21,417 bases of DNA from contig DAOWME010000019.1 of assembly GCA_030643245.1 (NCBI GenBank), positions 1-21,417 of the forward strand, written 5' to 3'. The notes under the pieces were generated by a model. That model was not told the DNA's origin, did no database searches, and was given only the letters and a program-made list of their open reading frames with translations. This DNA is from Deltaproteobacteria bacterium (GTDB lineage Bacteria; Desulfobacterota; UBA8473). The position numbers were made by a program, and so were the translations under genes. Below are positions 14,406 to 21,417 of the stretch, piece by piece (the first letter of the stretch is position 1; the number at the start of each line of letters is the position of its first letter).

Positions 14406-14582
14406 ATCAGAAATTTTCGATGTGCAGTTGGGCAGGTGTGCCGCTTGCCGGCGCTTAACTGTATCATCAAAGCCACTTCAAGAGACCATGTTTGCGTAAC
14501 TGCACAGGTGGGAAATTTTGATACTCAATTATGAGTTACAACGGCTTAAATGCAAGTTCAAATGAGTTTCAAAATTTCTGAT
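14406..14582. mobile_element. 177-bp MITE-like element between ispD and ispF
   Basis: ATCAGAAATTTT (14406-14417) is the exact reverse complement of 14571-14582. A second inverted pair lies inside: TGTGCAGTT (14421-14429) and AACTGCACA (14498-14506). The element has no coding capacity. A 30-nt part (14512-14541) recurs at 310-339, and another part at about 11606-11631. It begins 7 nt after the ispD stop and ends 49 nt before ispF. Multiple partial copies in one window suggest an interspersed family, probably non-autonomous and mobilised in trans or inactive. The transposase source is not in view. Confidence 0.65.
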
Positions 14583-14631
14583 AAGGTACGGGGATGAAGC
14601 TTTGACTGCTTAATTGCTTTGAGGCTGGATT

Positions 14632-15111
14632 ATGCGAGTAGGTTTTGGTTATGATGTCCATCGATTGGTGGAGGGAAGGAAACTTCTTTTGGGCGGGGTT
14701 GATATACCGTATGAGAGGGGGTTGGCCGGACATTCTGATGGCGATGTTCTTTTACATGCTATCTGTGACGCTTTGTTGGGCGCCATGGGGGTGGGTGACC
14801 TGGGCAAACACTTTCCCGAAAACGATCTCAAATGCAAAGGCATATCAAGTCTGGAATTATTGCGGGTAGTCAAGGTTTTAAAAGAAGAGAGGAGACTAGG
14901 AATAAATAATATTGATTCTACCATAGTAGCCCAGGATCCCAGGTTAGCCGAATATGTGCCCAAGATGGTTGAAAACATAGCCACGGCTTTGGAGATCGCC
15001 GCCAACAAGGTTAATGTAAAAGCCACCACCACGGAGGGCTTGGGGTTTGCCGGCAGCGGAGAGGGGATAGCCGCTTATGCAGTAGCTTTGGTAGGATTTT
15101 CCGAATTTTAG
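14632..15111 (+). CDS. ispF: 2-C-methyl-D-erythritol 2,4-cyclodiphosphate synthase
   Basis: The 159-aa product is a full-length IspF, which cyclises CDP-ME 2-phosphate in the MEP pathway. The zinc ligands are visible: Asp8 and His10 in GFGYDVHR, and His42 in DVLLHAICDALLGA. The GHSDGDV loop, NIDSTIVAQDPRL and the ending NVKATTTEGLGFAGSGEGI are family signatures. The ATG at 14632 has GAGG about 8 nt upstream. It completes the isoprenoid pair with ispD. The precursors they make feed the undecaprenyl carrier recycled by the next gene, uppP, 63 nt downstream. The element upstream could separate its expression from that of ispD. Confidence 0.97.
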   Translation: MRVGFGYDVHRLVEGRKLLLGGVDIPYERGLAGHSDGDVLLHAICDALLGAMGVGDLGKHFPENDLKCKGISSLELLRVVKVLKEERRLGINNIDSTIVAQDPRLAEYVPKMVENIATALEIAANKVNVKATTTEGLGFAGSGEGIAAYAVALVGFSEF

Positions 15112-15174
15112 AACCCGAAATGCTGAGATCGATCTTCTTTTGGTCTGTAAACATTCTTTTATACGGAAGCTTTA

Positions 15175-16005
15175 ATGACCATCCTTCAAGCGATTATCCT
15201 TGGCATTCTTCAGGGCTTAACGGAGTTTTTGCCCATCAGTAGCTCCGGTCATCTGGTTATCGCGCAACATTATCTGAAGGGGTTTGAGCAGCCGGGGGTT
15301 TTGTTCGACGTTCTTTTGCACCTTGGCACCCTTTGTGCAGTCCTTTTTTACTATCGGAGGGACATTACCGGCATTCTGGGAGCCTTCGGCATAAAATTCG
15401 GTTTACAGGCGTACTGCAAAAATGTTAATGGTAATGCACAGAAATCACAGCGGAGGTTGGCGGCATTAATCGTTACCGGAACCTTACCCACTGCGGTGGT
15501 AGGGGTTCTATTTAAGGATCACATTGAGGGGTTATTCGCTTCCGTAGTATTCACCGCTTCCATGTTGATTGTAACCGGTAGCCTTCTGGTAATTGCTGAT
15601 GGCATCAAAGAACAAAAGCGGACGGTTAACTCTTTAACCTTTAAAGATTCTATTCTCATCGGTTTTGTTCAGGGACTTTCTATTACACCCGGCATTTCTC
15701 GATCCGGTTCGACAATAGCCACAGGTCTATTTAGACGGATCGATGGTGAAGAAGCAGCAAGGTTCTCCTTTCTGCTGTCGATTCCTGCCATCCTGGGAGC
15801 AGTGATGCTCCAGATCCCGGAATTCTCTCATATTAAGGCCAGTGCGATTCCCGCCTATCTGCTCGGCACCTTGAGTGCGATGCTAACGGGCATTCTCGCC
15901 ATAAGAATGTTGATAGGGGTCCTGAGGCAAGGAAGATTGAGATATTTTGCTTATTATTGTTGGCTAGTCGGATCTGTGGTTATTATACTGAACTTCTGTC
16001 ATTAG
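15175..16005 (+). CDS. uppP: Undecaprenyl-diphosphatase (BacA type)
   Basis: The 276-aa integral membrane product removes a phosphate from undecaprenyl diphosphate so that the lipid carrier can be reused in peptidoglycan and O-antigen synthesis; it also gives bacitracin tolerance. The family motifs are LQGLTEFLPISSSGHLVIA (12-30, with Glu17, Glu-rich turn and His26) and ITPGISRSGSTIATGLFRR (170-188, with Arg176). About eight hydrophobic segments are visible. The ATG at 15175 has CGGAAG upstream. It lies between ispF and ftsK, with only 11 nt to ftsK, so the genes are likely co-transcribed in an envelope and division unit. Confidence 0.96.
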   Translation: MTILQAIILGILQGLTEFLPISSSGHLVIAQHYLKGFEQPGVLFDVLLHLGTLCAVLFYYRRDITGILGAFGIKFGLQAYCKNVNGNAQKSQRRLAALIVTGTLPTAVVGVLFKDHIEGLFASVVFTASMLIVTGSLLVIADGIKEQKRTVNSLTFKDSILIGFVQGLSITPGISRSGSTIATGLFRRIDGEEAARFSFLLSIPAILGAVMLQIPEFSHIKASAIPAYLLGTLSAMLTGILAIRMLIGVLRQGRLRYFAYYCWLVGSVVIILNFCH

Positions 16006-16016
16006 TAGGGTCTGTC

Positions 16017-18245
16017 ATGGAATCATTGATCTCCAAGAACAGGATACTTAGAGAAGTCCTCGGGTTGGTCACGTTTGTTGTCATGGTATTTATTACCTCC
16101 AGTCTGATCTCTTCGGATCCTGCAGACCCGTCGTTCAACAATTACGTACCCACCAATGTGATCGAGGTAAACAACCTGTGGGGCATCGCCGGATCGTATC
16201 TGTCTGACTGCCTTTTGCAGACCTTCGGTCTCGCGTCCTACCTCTTTTCCATTATCCTATTTGTCCTCTCCGTTCGGTTATTTATTACAAAAGAATTCAA
16301 ATTCAAATACTACAAGTTGGTCAGCTATTTCTTCTTGATCTTGTCGACAACAGGGATATTGAGTATGAGGTTTACCCAAGTTGATCTTTTTGACCAGCCT
16401 ATTCTAACAGGGGGGGTTGTCGGTGGGTTCCTGGTCAGCGAGGTGGAGAGGTTTTTCAATCGAATGGGTTCGTATACTATACTCATCCTGGTCTTCGTAT
16501 CTTCTTTACTCATAAGTACAGAGCTGTCTCTTTCATGGCTTGTAAGGAAAGTTAAAGACTTATCCGTGAGCACATTCGGGCTTCTTAAAGCCTATATTGC
16601 AAGACAGAGAGGAAAGGTCAAATGCAAGGAGAGGAAGGCTACTCCCGGGAAAGATAAGAAGAAGTCCGATGAACTCGAAATCCCAGCCATCATGGATTTT
16701 TCACTGAAGGACCAGGGCGTGGGAGGAATAGAGACCTTAATACAGGAAGAGTCCGATATCCCGAAGCCCAAAGGTGTCTATGAATTCCCTCCCTTATCTC
16801 TTTTGGAACGCAAGGAGCAGAAGGTCTCCAAGATAGACAAAGAAAGTTTGATAATGAACTCCAGGGTTCTCGAGAAAAAACTATCCGATTTCGGGGTGGA
16901 AGGCAAGGTTACGGAGGTTAAGCCGGGTCCAGTGATAACCATGTATGAATACAAACCTGCCCCGGGCGTAAAGATAAATAGAATCGTAAACCTGTCCGAT
17001 GATCTGGCGCTCGCATTGAGAGCTATCAGTGTTAGAGTAGTGGCGCCTATACCGGGAAAGTCCGTTGTAGGCATAGAGATACCTAATTCTATGAGAGAAA
17101 CGGTTTTTTTCAGGGATATCGTAAGCCAGGACACCTACAAGAAATCCAACTCAAGGCTTACCATAGTCTTAGGCAAAGACATCTTTGGAAACCCGGTAGT
17201 GACGGATCTTGGGAAGATGCCTCATTTGCTGATAGCAGGGGCAACCGGGACAGGGAAGAGCATATCCGTAAACTCCATGATTTGCAGTATCCTCTTCAAG
17301 GCCGACCCGGAAGAAGTTAAGATGATAATGATAGACCCTAAGAGACTGGAACTCTCATTATATGATGGGATTCCGCACCTTTTGAGCCCGGTGGTAACCG
17401 AACCCAAAGTAGCTGCCACTGTACTCAAATGGCTGGTGGAAGAGATGGAACGGAGATACAAGTTACTCGCGGAAAAAGGTGTGAGGAACATTGACCGTTA
17501 CAATCGTAAACTGGAGAACGAATCAATAGATACAAGTCGAGTAATCGAAGACCTAAGAGGAGACCGCTCATTGGGTGACGAATCTGAATCAGAAGATCGA
17601 CACGAGAAGTTGCCCTACATTGTAGTCATTATTGATGAACTGGCTGACCTCATGATGGTTTCATCGAAGGAAGTGGAGGAATCGATAGCAAGACTGGCCC
17701 AGATGGCAAGGGCGGCCGGCATTCATCTCATGGTGGCCACCCAGCGCCCTTCCGTCGATGTACTCACCGGAATAATCAAGGTCAATTTTCCCGCAAGGAT
17801 TTCATTCCAGGTGTCGTCCAAGGTAGATTCTCGCACCATACTCGATACGGTTGGCGCAGAACACCTGTTGGGCGCCGGAGATATGCTGATCCTGCAACCC
17901 GGCACCTCAAAGCTTCAAAGAATACACGGGGCCTATCTTTCGGAGAATGAAATCAGAAAAGTTGTTGCCTTTATCAAACAAGAAGAGCCCCCTGCTTATG
18001 ACGAATCGATACTGGAACCCAAGGAAGACGTTTATTCCAGGAATAACGGCGAGTATGACGAGAAGTATGATGAGGCCGTGGAACTGGTGACAAATACAAA
18101 GCAGGCCTCAATCTCAATGGTACAGAGGCATTTAAGAATAGGCTATAACAGAGCGGCCAGAATAATCGAGAAGATGGAGGAAGACGGGGTTGTCGGTCCG
18201 TCCGACGGGGTTAAACCACGGGAAGTTTTGATAAACAAATTATAA
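16017..18245 (+). CDS. ftsK: DNA translocase FtsK/SpoIIIE
   Basis: The 742-aa product pumps chromosomal DNA through the division septum. The N-terminus has four membrane segments (about 14-32, 70-90, 100-118, 152-170). A charged linker (about 180-280) follows, then the alpha domain (EKKLSDFGVEGKVTEVKPGP), the motor with Walker A GATGTGKS (408-415) and Walker B IVVIIDE (535-541), and a winged-helix gamma domain at 680-742 (YDEAVELV to REVLINKL) that reads KOPS-type sequences. The frame is open back to a TTG at 15957 inside uppP, but ATG 16017 was chosen because it follows TAGGG at a good distance and does not overlap uppP. An acidic insert (about 500-530) sits just before Walker B. lolA follows after 23 nt. 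Confidence 0.96.
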   Translation: MESLISKNRILREVLGLVTFVVMVFITSSLISSDPADPSFNNYVPTNVIEVNNLWGIAGSYLSDCLLQTFGLASYLFSIILFVLSVRLFITKEFKFKYYKLVSYFFLILSTTGILSMRFTQVDLFDQPILTGGVVGGFLVSEVERFFNRMGSYTILILVFVSSLLISTELSLSWLVRKVKDLSVSTFGLLKAYIARQRGKVKCKERKATPGKDKKKSDELEIPAIMDFSLKDQGVGGIETLIQEESDIPKPKGVYEFPPLSLLERKEQKVSKIDKESLIMNSRVLEKKLSDFGVEGKVTEVKPGPVITMYEYKPAPGVKINRIVNLSDDLALALRAISVRVVAPIPGKSVVGIEIPNSMRETVFFRDIVSQDTYKKSNSRLTIVLGKDIFGNPVVTDLGKMPHLLIAGATGTGKSISVNSMICSILFKADPEEVKMIMIDPKRLELSLYDGIPHLLSPVVTEPKVAATVLKWLVEEMERRYKLLAEKGVRNIDRYNRKLENESIDTSRVIEDLRGDRSLGDESESEDRHEKLPYIVVIIDELADLMMVSSKEVEESIARLAQMARAAGIHLMVATQRPSVDVLTGIIKVNFPARISFQVSSKVDSRTILDTVGAEHLLGAGDMLILQPGTSKLQRIHGAYLSENEIRKVVAFIKQEEPPAYDESILEPKEDVYSRNNGEYDEKYDEAVELVTNTKQASISMVQRHLRIGYNRAARIIEKMEEDGVVGPSDGVKPREVLINKL

Positions 18246-18268
18246 ACGAGATGTTTCATGGGAGAACA

Positions 18269-18955
18269 ATGAGAAATATTGGTCTTGTCCCGCTTTTTGC
18301 GCTGGTTTTCGTTCTCTTGACCTTTTTGCCCGGGCCATGCTTGGGTATCCCTCTTGAAGAGATTGTCGCTAAGGTTCAGGATGTGTATCAAAGGACAAAG
18401 GACCTCAAGGCCGACTTTACCCAAGAGTCCACATTGAAGTCACTTGACAAGACTCAAACAGCAACAGGGGAAATATATTTCAAGAATCCGGGGAAGCTGC
18501 GGTGGGATTATAATACGCCTACGAAACAGGAGATTGTGACCGATGGAGAGACCCTTTGGATGTATATCTACGAGGACAGGCAGGTTGTAGTAAGTAATTT
18601 TTCAGAGGTTTATCAGTCTAACACTTCCGCCTTCTTTCTTTCGGGAATGGGGGACTTGAAGAGAGATTTTCATGTCCGTCTGGGAGAGCCTACTGATGAA
18701 GATGACGGGAACAGTTACGTGTTGAGGCTGATCCCCAGAGAACAACAGTCCAATATTGAAGAGCTCTTTCTCTTGATCGACAAGGATAGTTTTCTGGTGG
18801 TTGAAACCTATTTTCATGATTTCTATGGCAACCTCATTCGGATTCGGTTTAAAAACCATAAGATAAATCGAGGATTACAGGATTCAATGTTTATCTTTAA
18901 AATACCTGACGATGTAGATGTCATAGAACAACCCAGCATTTCTCAACCTCAATAG
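18269..18955 (+). CDS. lolA: Outer-membrane lipoprotein carrier protein LolA
   Basis: The 228-aa product has a signal peptide (about 1-26, ending GPCLG) and is periplasmic. It ferries lipoproteins from the LolCDE complex to the outer membrane. LKADFTQESTLKSLDKTQTA, GEIYFKNPGKLRWDYNTP (start of the half-barrel, with the conserved Arg), EIVTDGETLWMYIYEDRQVV and the LFLLIDKDSFLVVETYFHDF strand pair match LolA. ATG 18269 has GGGAGA upstream and gives a clean signal peptide; an in-frame ATG at 18251 would add six residues. It follows ftsK by 23 nt, an arrangement common in Desulfobacterota. No LolB is seen, which is usual outside the beta- and gammaproteobacteria. It ends 16 nt from the convergent radical SAM gene. 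Confidence 0.94.
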   Translation: MRNIGLVPLFALVFVLLTFLPGPCLGIPLEEIVAKVQDVYQRTKDLKADFTQESTLKSLDKTQTATGEIYFKNPGKLRWDYNTPTKQEIVTDGETLWMYIYEDRQVVVSNFSEVYQSNTSAFFLSGMGDLKRDFHVRLGEPTDEDDGNSYVLRLIPREQQSNIEELFLLIDKDSFLVVETYFHDFYGNLIRIRFKNHKINRGLQDSMFIFKIPDDVDVIEQPSISQPQ

Positions 18956-18971
18956 CGCCGCTTTTATTTTT

Positions 18972-20063
18972 TCATGCGCCCAACCTTTTATAACATTTCA
19001 CGCAGCATCGAGGCATTTCTGACATTATCTGCTCTGTTTTTACAACTACCTCAGGGTCGAAGAGATCCCTAAATCGGGTGTACTCCCTTTTCTTCCATAT
19101 CCGGGTCAGGCTCTCATCACGTATGTTACCAAAGGACAACACTTCTAGTGGAAAAAGTTGACCTTCAAAGATATAATGGGTGGATTGACCTTTACTGAGT
19201 TCAGGGTCTTTGCAGAGAGTCTGTGTGGTAAAAACACATGGGGAGACTTCGCCCTCAACATTAATTACACAGGCGCAATGAACATTCTCGCTGCAGCGCA
19301 TAGATGCATCATTGAGGCTAGGGCCGTGATAGTGAAAAATGATGTTCTCATTCGCTGCCCTGTCTATGATTTCCTCAAGCGTGGTGCGATATTGGTCTGC
19401 GTGCTCCCTATCATTGAAGATGGCCTCAGTGCAGAGTTTCGGGTTAAGTATCAAGTTCAGGTTGCCGGCCACTATCTGTTGTGCCCCCATCCCCTTTGCA
19501 AGGGAGACAATCCCGTTAAGTTCATGAAAATTTAATTTGAGCATAAGATAGGCTAGATGTACCGCCGGGCACTCTCTCCTGCTCTCCAACTTAATCCTGT
19601 GAAGGAGTTTCAGACTGGAGATCACAGTATCAAAGTCGGTCCCCTTGCGGATTTTATTATGGGTTGTTGCGGTGGTGCCGGCAAGGCTGACCCCTAAAAT
19701 GTCGACTTCCAAATCGATCAATTTTAGTATCGTCTCTTCGGTGAGAAGCATCCCGTTTGTGGTAAATCCCACTACTTTCCCCTGGTCTTTGCAGATTCGT
19801 ATCATCCCAAAGATGTCCTCGCAGAGAAGTGGTTCCCCCCAGCCCTGGAGATAGATCATCTTCGTATTCCTGAGAAACGGGGTCAATTTACAAAAAAGCT
19901 CTAGAGACATGTGCATATTTGCCCAACGGTCTTTCATCACGGTGTGGGGACAATATATACAAGATGCGTTGCAATGAGTCGTTACCTCAATCTGAACCCA
20001 GTCAAGGTTTGGACAGCAGATCTCATCCAACTGTCTTTTGAGCCATCGCATCATATTATTCAT
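18972..20063 (-). CDS. Radical SAM protein with SPASM-type C-terminal cysteines
   Basis: The 363-aa product has the radical SAM motif CNASCIYC (Cys31, Cys35 and Cys38), which holds the 4Fe-4S cluster that cleaves S-adenosylmethionine. YLQGWGEPLL, VVGFTTNGMLL and ILGVSLAGTTATTHNKIR are the following barrel strands. The C-terminal part contains CSENVHCACVINVEGEVSPC, LCKDPEL and a final CCVKCYK, the cysteine pattern of SPASM or twitch domains that bind auxiliary clusters. Such enzymes modify peptides, proteins or small molecules; the substrate is unknown. The chosen ATG 20063 has GGGAAG about 10 nt upstream. A GTG at 20156 would add 31 mostly basic residues with no family resemblance and a poor binding site. 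It stands alone, convergent with lolA, and I see no precursor peptide gene beside it. Confidence 0.9.
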   Translation of the reverse strand: MNNMMRWLKRQLDEICCPNLDWVQIEVTTHCNASCIYCPHTVMKDRWANMHMSLELFCKLTPFLRNTKMIYLQGWGEPLLCEDIFGMIRICKDQGKVVGFTTNGMLLTEETILKLIDLEVDILGVSLAGTTATTHNKIRKGTDFDTVISSLKLLHRIKLESRRECPAVHLAYLMLKLNFHELNGIVSLAKGMGAQQIVAGNLNLILNPKLCTEAIFNDREHADQYRTTLEEIIDRAANENIIFHYHGPSLNDASMRCSENVHCACVINVEGEVSPCVFTTQTLCKDPELSKGQSTHYIFEGQLFPLEVLSFGNIRDESLTRIWKKREYTRFRDLFDPEVVVKTEQIMSEMPRCCVKCYKRLGA

Positions 20064-20230
20064 ATTTGGTCCACTTCCCTTTCTTCTTTTCCTTTGACCC
20101 GGAGGATATTTCCGCTTGTGCTCTTTGAACCGAGTATACGGCTTATCGGTGTTCACTTCAAGATTTTATATATTTAAAGGATGCTCCTTTCCGGATAGAA
20201 ACTTGGTTAATGCCTTTCTTGTTGAAGACT

Positions 20231-20250
20231 CCATTTATGGATGGGCACTA
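20231..20250. repeat. Solo end of the 6315-6459 element
   Basis: ccatttatggatgggcacta matches 6440-6459 at 19 of 20 positions in the same orientation. A matching left end is not clear upstream, so this is either a solo terminal repeat or a badly decayed copy. Confidence 0.6.
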
Positions 20251-20350
20251 TCTATTTGCAATCAACCGACGATTGTGGTGTAATACTTATATTAACAGTT
20301 CAACATAAATCGTCTCGTTATTGTACCTGGAGGTTTGCCCCCTTTAGCCC

Positions 20351-20379
20351 GGCTCCTCTCCGCCGGCCGAGGAGGTGCC
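20351..20379. other. GC-rich imperfect hairpin in the LysR leader
   Basis: GGC and TCCTC (20351-20358) can pair with GAGGA and GCC (20369-20373, 20377-20379) around a TCCGCCGGCC loop with a small bulge. An outer CCTGGA/TCCAGG pair (20327-20331 and 20384-20389) could extend it. It is in clear contrast to the AT-rich sequence around it. It may be a terminator for upstream readthrough or a leader structure; there is no T-run. Confidence 0.35.
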
Positions 20380-20393
20380 GATTTCCAGGCAGA

Positions 20394-20433
20394 TCCATTG
20401 ATCATGTTAATTGACCAGCGATTCCATTGATCA
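20394..20433. promoter_or_regulatory. Direct repeats, candidate LysR operator
   Basis: TCCATTGATCA occurs at 20394-20404 and 20423-20433, 29 nt apart, immediately before the LysR gene. Between them ATTGATCATGTTAAT (20397-20411) is an ATT-N9-AAT partial palindrome of the T-N11-A kind bound by LysR-type regulators. Autoregulation is a reasonable inference. Confidence 0.4.
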
Positions 20434-20452
20434 CATATTCCATGGTGAGGCA

Positions 20453-21403
20453 ATGAAAAAAAAAATTGAGCGCCAGGTATCATCCATAGATTTTGACCTG
20501 CGTCAGCTGGAGATTTTTATGAAGGTGGTTGAACTGAATAGCTTTTCCAAAGCTGCTGATGCGGTCTCTCTGGTCCAGGCTTCAGTCAGCGAAAGGATAG
20601 CTACACTTGAAAGCATGATCGGTACCAGGCTCCTCGATCGTCTGGGCAGACGGGTCGTTCCAACCAAAGCCGGGAAATTGCTCTACAAGCACGCAACCCT
20701 GCTGCTCCACATGAAAAGGACGGCTGTCCTGGAAATGGAGGATTTCCTTGGTGTAAAACGCGGGGTGATTAACACCGGTTGCAGCACCATCCCCGGGGAA
20801 TACATCCTTCCGAAAGTCATTGGACGTTTTAACGAAAAATATCCTTTCATATCGGTTACGCTGACCATTGCGGATACGAGAGAAATAGAGGGCCGTATCC
20901 TGGAGGGAGATTTTGATCTCGGTGTGGTAGGGTCTATGGTTTCCCAAAGGAACCTTATATGCCATGAGCTATGGAACGATGAACTGGTCCTGGCCGTCCC
21001 TGCCCGGCACCCCTGGGCAACGAAGGGTGAGGTCACCATCGAGGAGCTTTCTCAGGAGCCCTTCATATTGAGGGAAGCCGGCTCCGGGACGTTAAGAATC
21101 ATGTCGGATTATCTCAAGGTCCCCGGATCAAAGGGGACCGATTTCCTCCGTGTAGTGGCAACGCTTGGCACCTCCACGGCGGTTAAAGAAGGCATAAAGG
21201 CAGGTCTCGGCGTATCCATCCTATCTTCAAGGGCACTCGATACCGAACTGAAAGCCGGAATACTTAAGACGCTTAAAGTGAAAGGTCTGCCCATGACCCG
21301 TATGTTCTATTTGATCAGAGACAGAAGGAGAATGGCCTCCCCATTGTGCCAGGCGATGGTCGATTTTCTGTTAAAAAACAAGGATGGAAACCTTGACCCT
21401 TAA
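20453..21403 (+). CDS. LysR-family transcriptional regulator
   Basis: The 316-aa product has a winged helix-turn-helix at about 19-78: LRQLEIFMKVVELNSFSKAA is followed by SVSERIATLESMIGTRLLDR and the wing RRVVPTKAG. The effector-binding domain from about 100 (GVINTGCSTIPGEYILPKVI, DLGVVGSMVSQRNLICHELW, GLGVSILSSRAL) is a complete LysR substrate fold. The STIPGEYILP version resembles, from memory, the group annotated as selenium-metabolism-associated LysR regulators in Desulfobacterota; no selenium gene is visible here. ATG 20453 was chosen over an in-frame TTG at 20411 because family members start close to the helix-turn-helix, although its GTGAGG site is only 2 nt away. It is divergent from the radical SAM gene, a classic place for a LysR target. 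Confidence 0.94.
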   Translation: MKKKIERQVSSIDFDLRQLEIFMKVVELNSFSKAADAVSLVQASVSERIATLESMIGTRLLDRLGRRVVPTKAGKLLYKHATLLLHMKRTAVLEMEDFLGVKRGVINTGCSTIPGEYILPKVIGRFNEKYPFISVTLTIADTREIEGRILEGDFDLGVVGSMVSQRNLICHELWNDELVLAVPARHPWATKGEVTIEELSQEPFILREAGSGTLRIMSDYLKVPGSKGTDFLRVVATLGTSTAVKEGIKAGLGVSILSSRALDTELKAGILKTLKVKGLPMTRMFYLIRDRRRMASPLCQAMVDFLLKNKDGNLDP

Positions 21404-21417
21404 TCAGTTTTTCCTAA

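Larger units (their letters stand above)
20064..20452. other. 389-nt divergent intergenic region between the radical SAM gene and the LysR gene
   Basis: Part of this (20064-20156) could be the 5' end of the radical SAM gene if its GTG start is used. The rest holds a copy of the 6315-type element end at 20231-20250, a GC-rich imperfect hairpin at 20351-20379 and two TCCATTGATCA repeats before the LysR gene. No other gene is supported. Confidence 0.6.

Noticed and set aside
20292..20483. 63-codon minus-strand open frame upstream of the LysR gene, considered as a radical SAM precursor peptide
   Set aside because: It overlaps the LysR start and the candidate operator, has no binding site and no recognisable leader/core pattern.
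1..21417. CRISPR array, tRNA or rRNA genes
   Set aside because: No regularly spaced direct repeats of 25-40 nt were seen, and no tRNA cloverleaf with a TTCGANNC arm or rRNA-like stretch was recognised on reading. A covariance-model scan was not possible here.

Overview
The window looks like chromosomal core sequence from an anaerobic, Gram-negative bacterium of the Desulfobacterota (old Deltaproteobacteria) type. The reasons are a carD - PIN/TRAM - ispD - ispF run, a cobalamin-dependent mutase subunit next to an acyl-CoA dehydrogenase, a LolA lipoprotein carrier (which implies an outer membrane), and a two-domain M16 peptidase. This placement is inference from gene content and family resemblance. 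There is no rRNA, tRNA, CRISPR array, phage or complete IS element.

Layout. (1) 1-1513, minus: an acyl-CoA dehydrogenase followed by a cobalamin-binding mutase subunit that runs off the left edge. (2) 1514-1901: a divergent control region with one good sigma-70-type promoter per strand, a perfect 14-bp inverted repeat and a 34-codon mini-ORF. (3) 1902-6317, plus: a tight operon of yjbQ, PduO-type cobalamin adenosyltransferase, amidohydrolase-2 protein and fused M16 peptidase. (4) 6315-6459: a small element with terminal inverted repeats that begins on the M16 stop codon. (5) 6516-8333, plus: a membrane M48 peptidase with TPRs, with codon use unlike its neighbours. (6) 8539-11460, minus: SppA lipoprotein peptidase, then an aspartase fused to an N-terminal cyclic-nucleotide-binding-type domain. 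(7) 11461-11987: a long leader before carD with odd repeated sequence. (8) 11988-18955, plus: carD, PIN/TRAM membrane protein, ispD, ispF, uppP, ftsK and lolA, with a 177-bp MITE-like element between ispD and ispF. (9) 18972-20063, minus: a radical SAM/SPASM protein. (10) 20453-21403, plus: a LysR-type regulator.

How the genes fit together. The left end is acyl-CoA and vitamin B12 metabolism: a mutase needing adenosylcobalamin, the enzyme that makes it, and an acyl-CoA dehydrogenase. The centre-right is an envelope and housekeeping block: isoprenoid precursors (IspD, IspF), recycling of the undecaprenyl carrier (UppP), chromosome segregation (FtsK), lipoprotein transport (LolA) and stringent-type transcription control (CarD).

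I did not find a convincing multi-gene system that is wholly new. The points most worth following are the cNMP-domain/aspartase fusion, the acyl-CoA dehydrogenase with an altered active site, two families of small inverted-repeat elements with several copies or fragments in the window, and the structured leader before carD.
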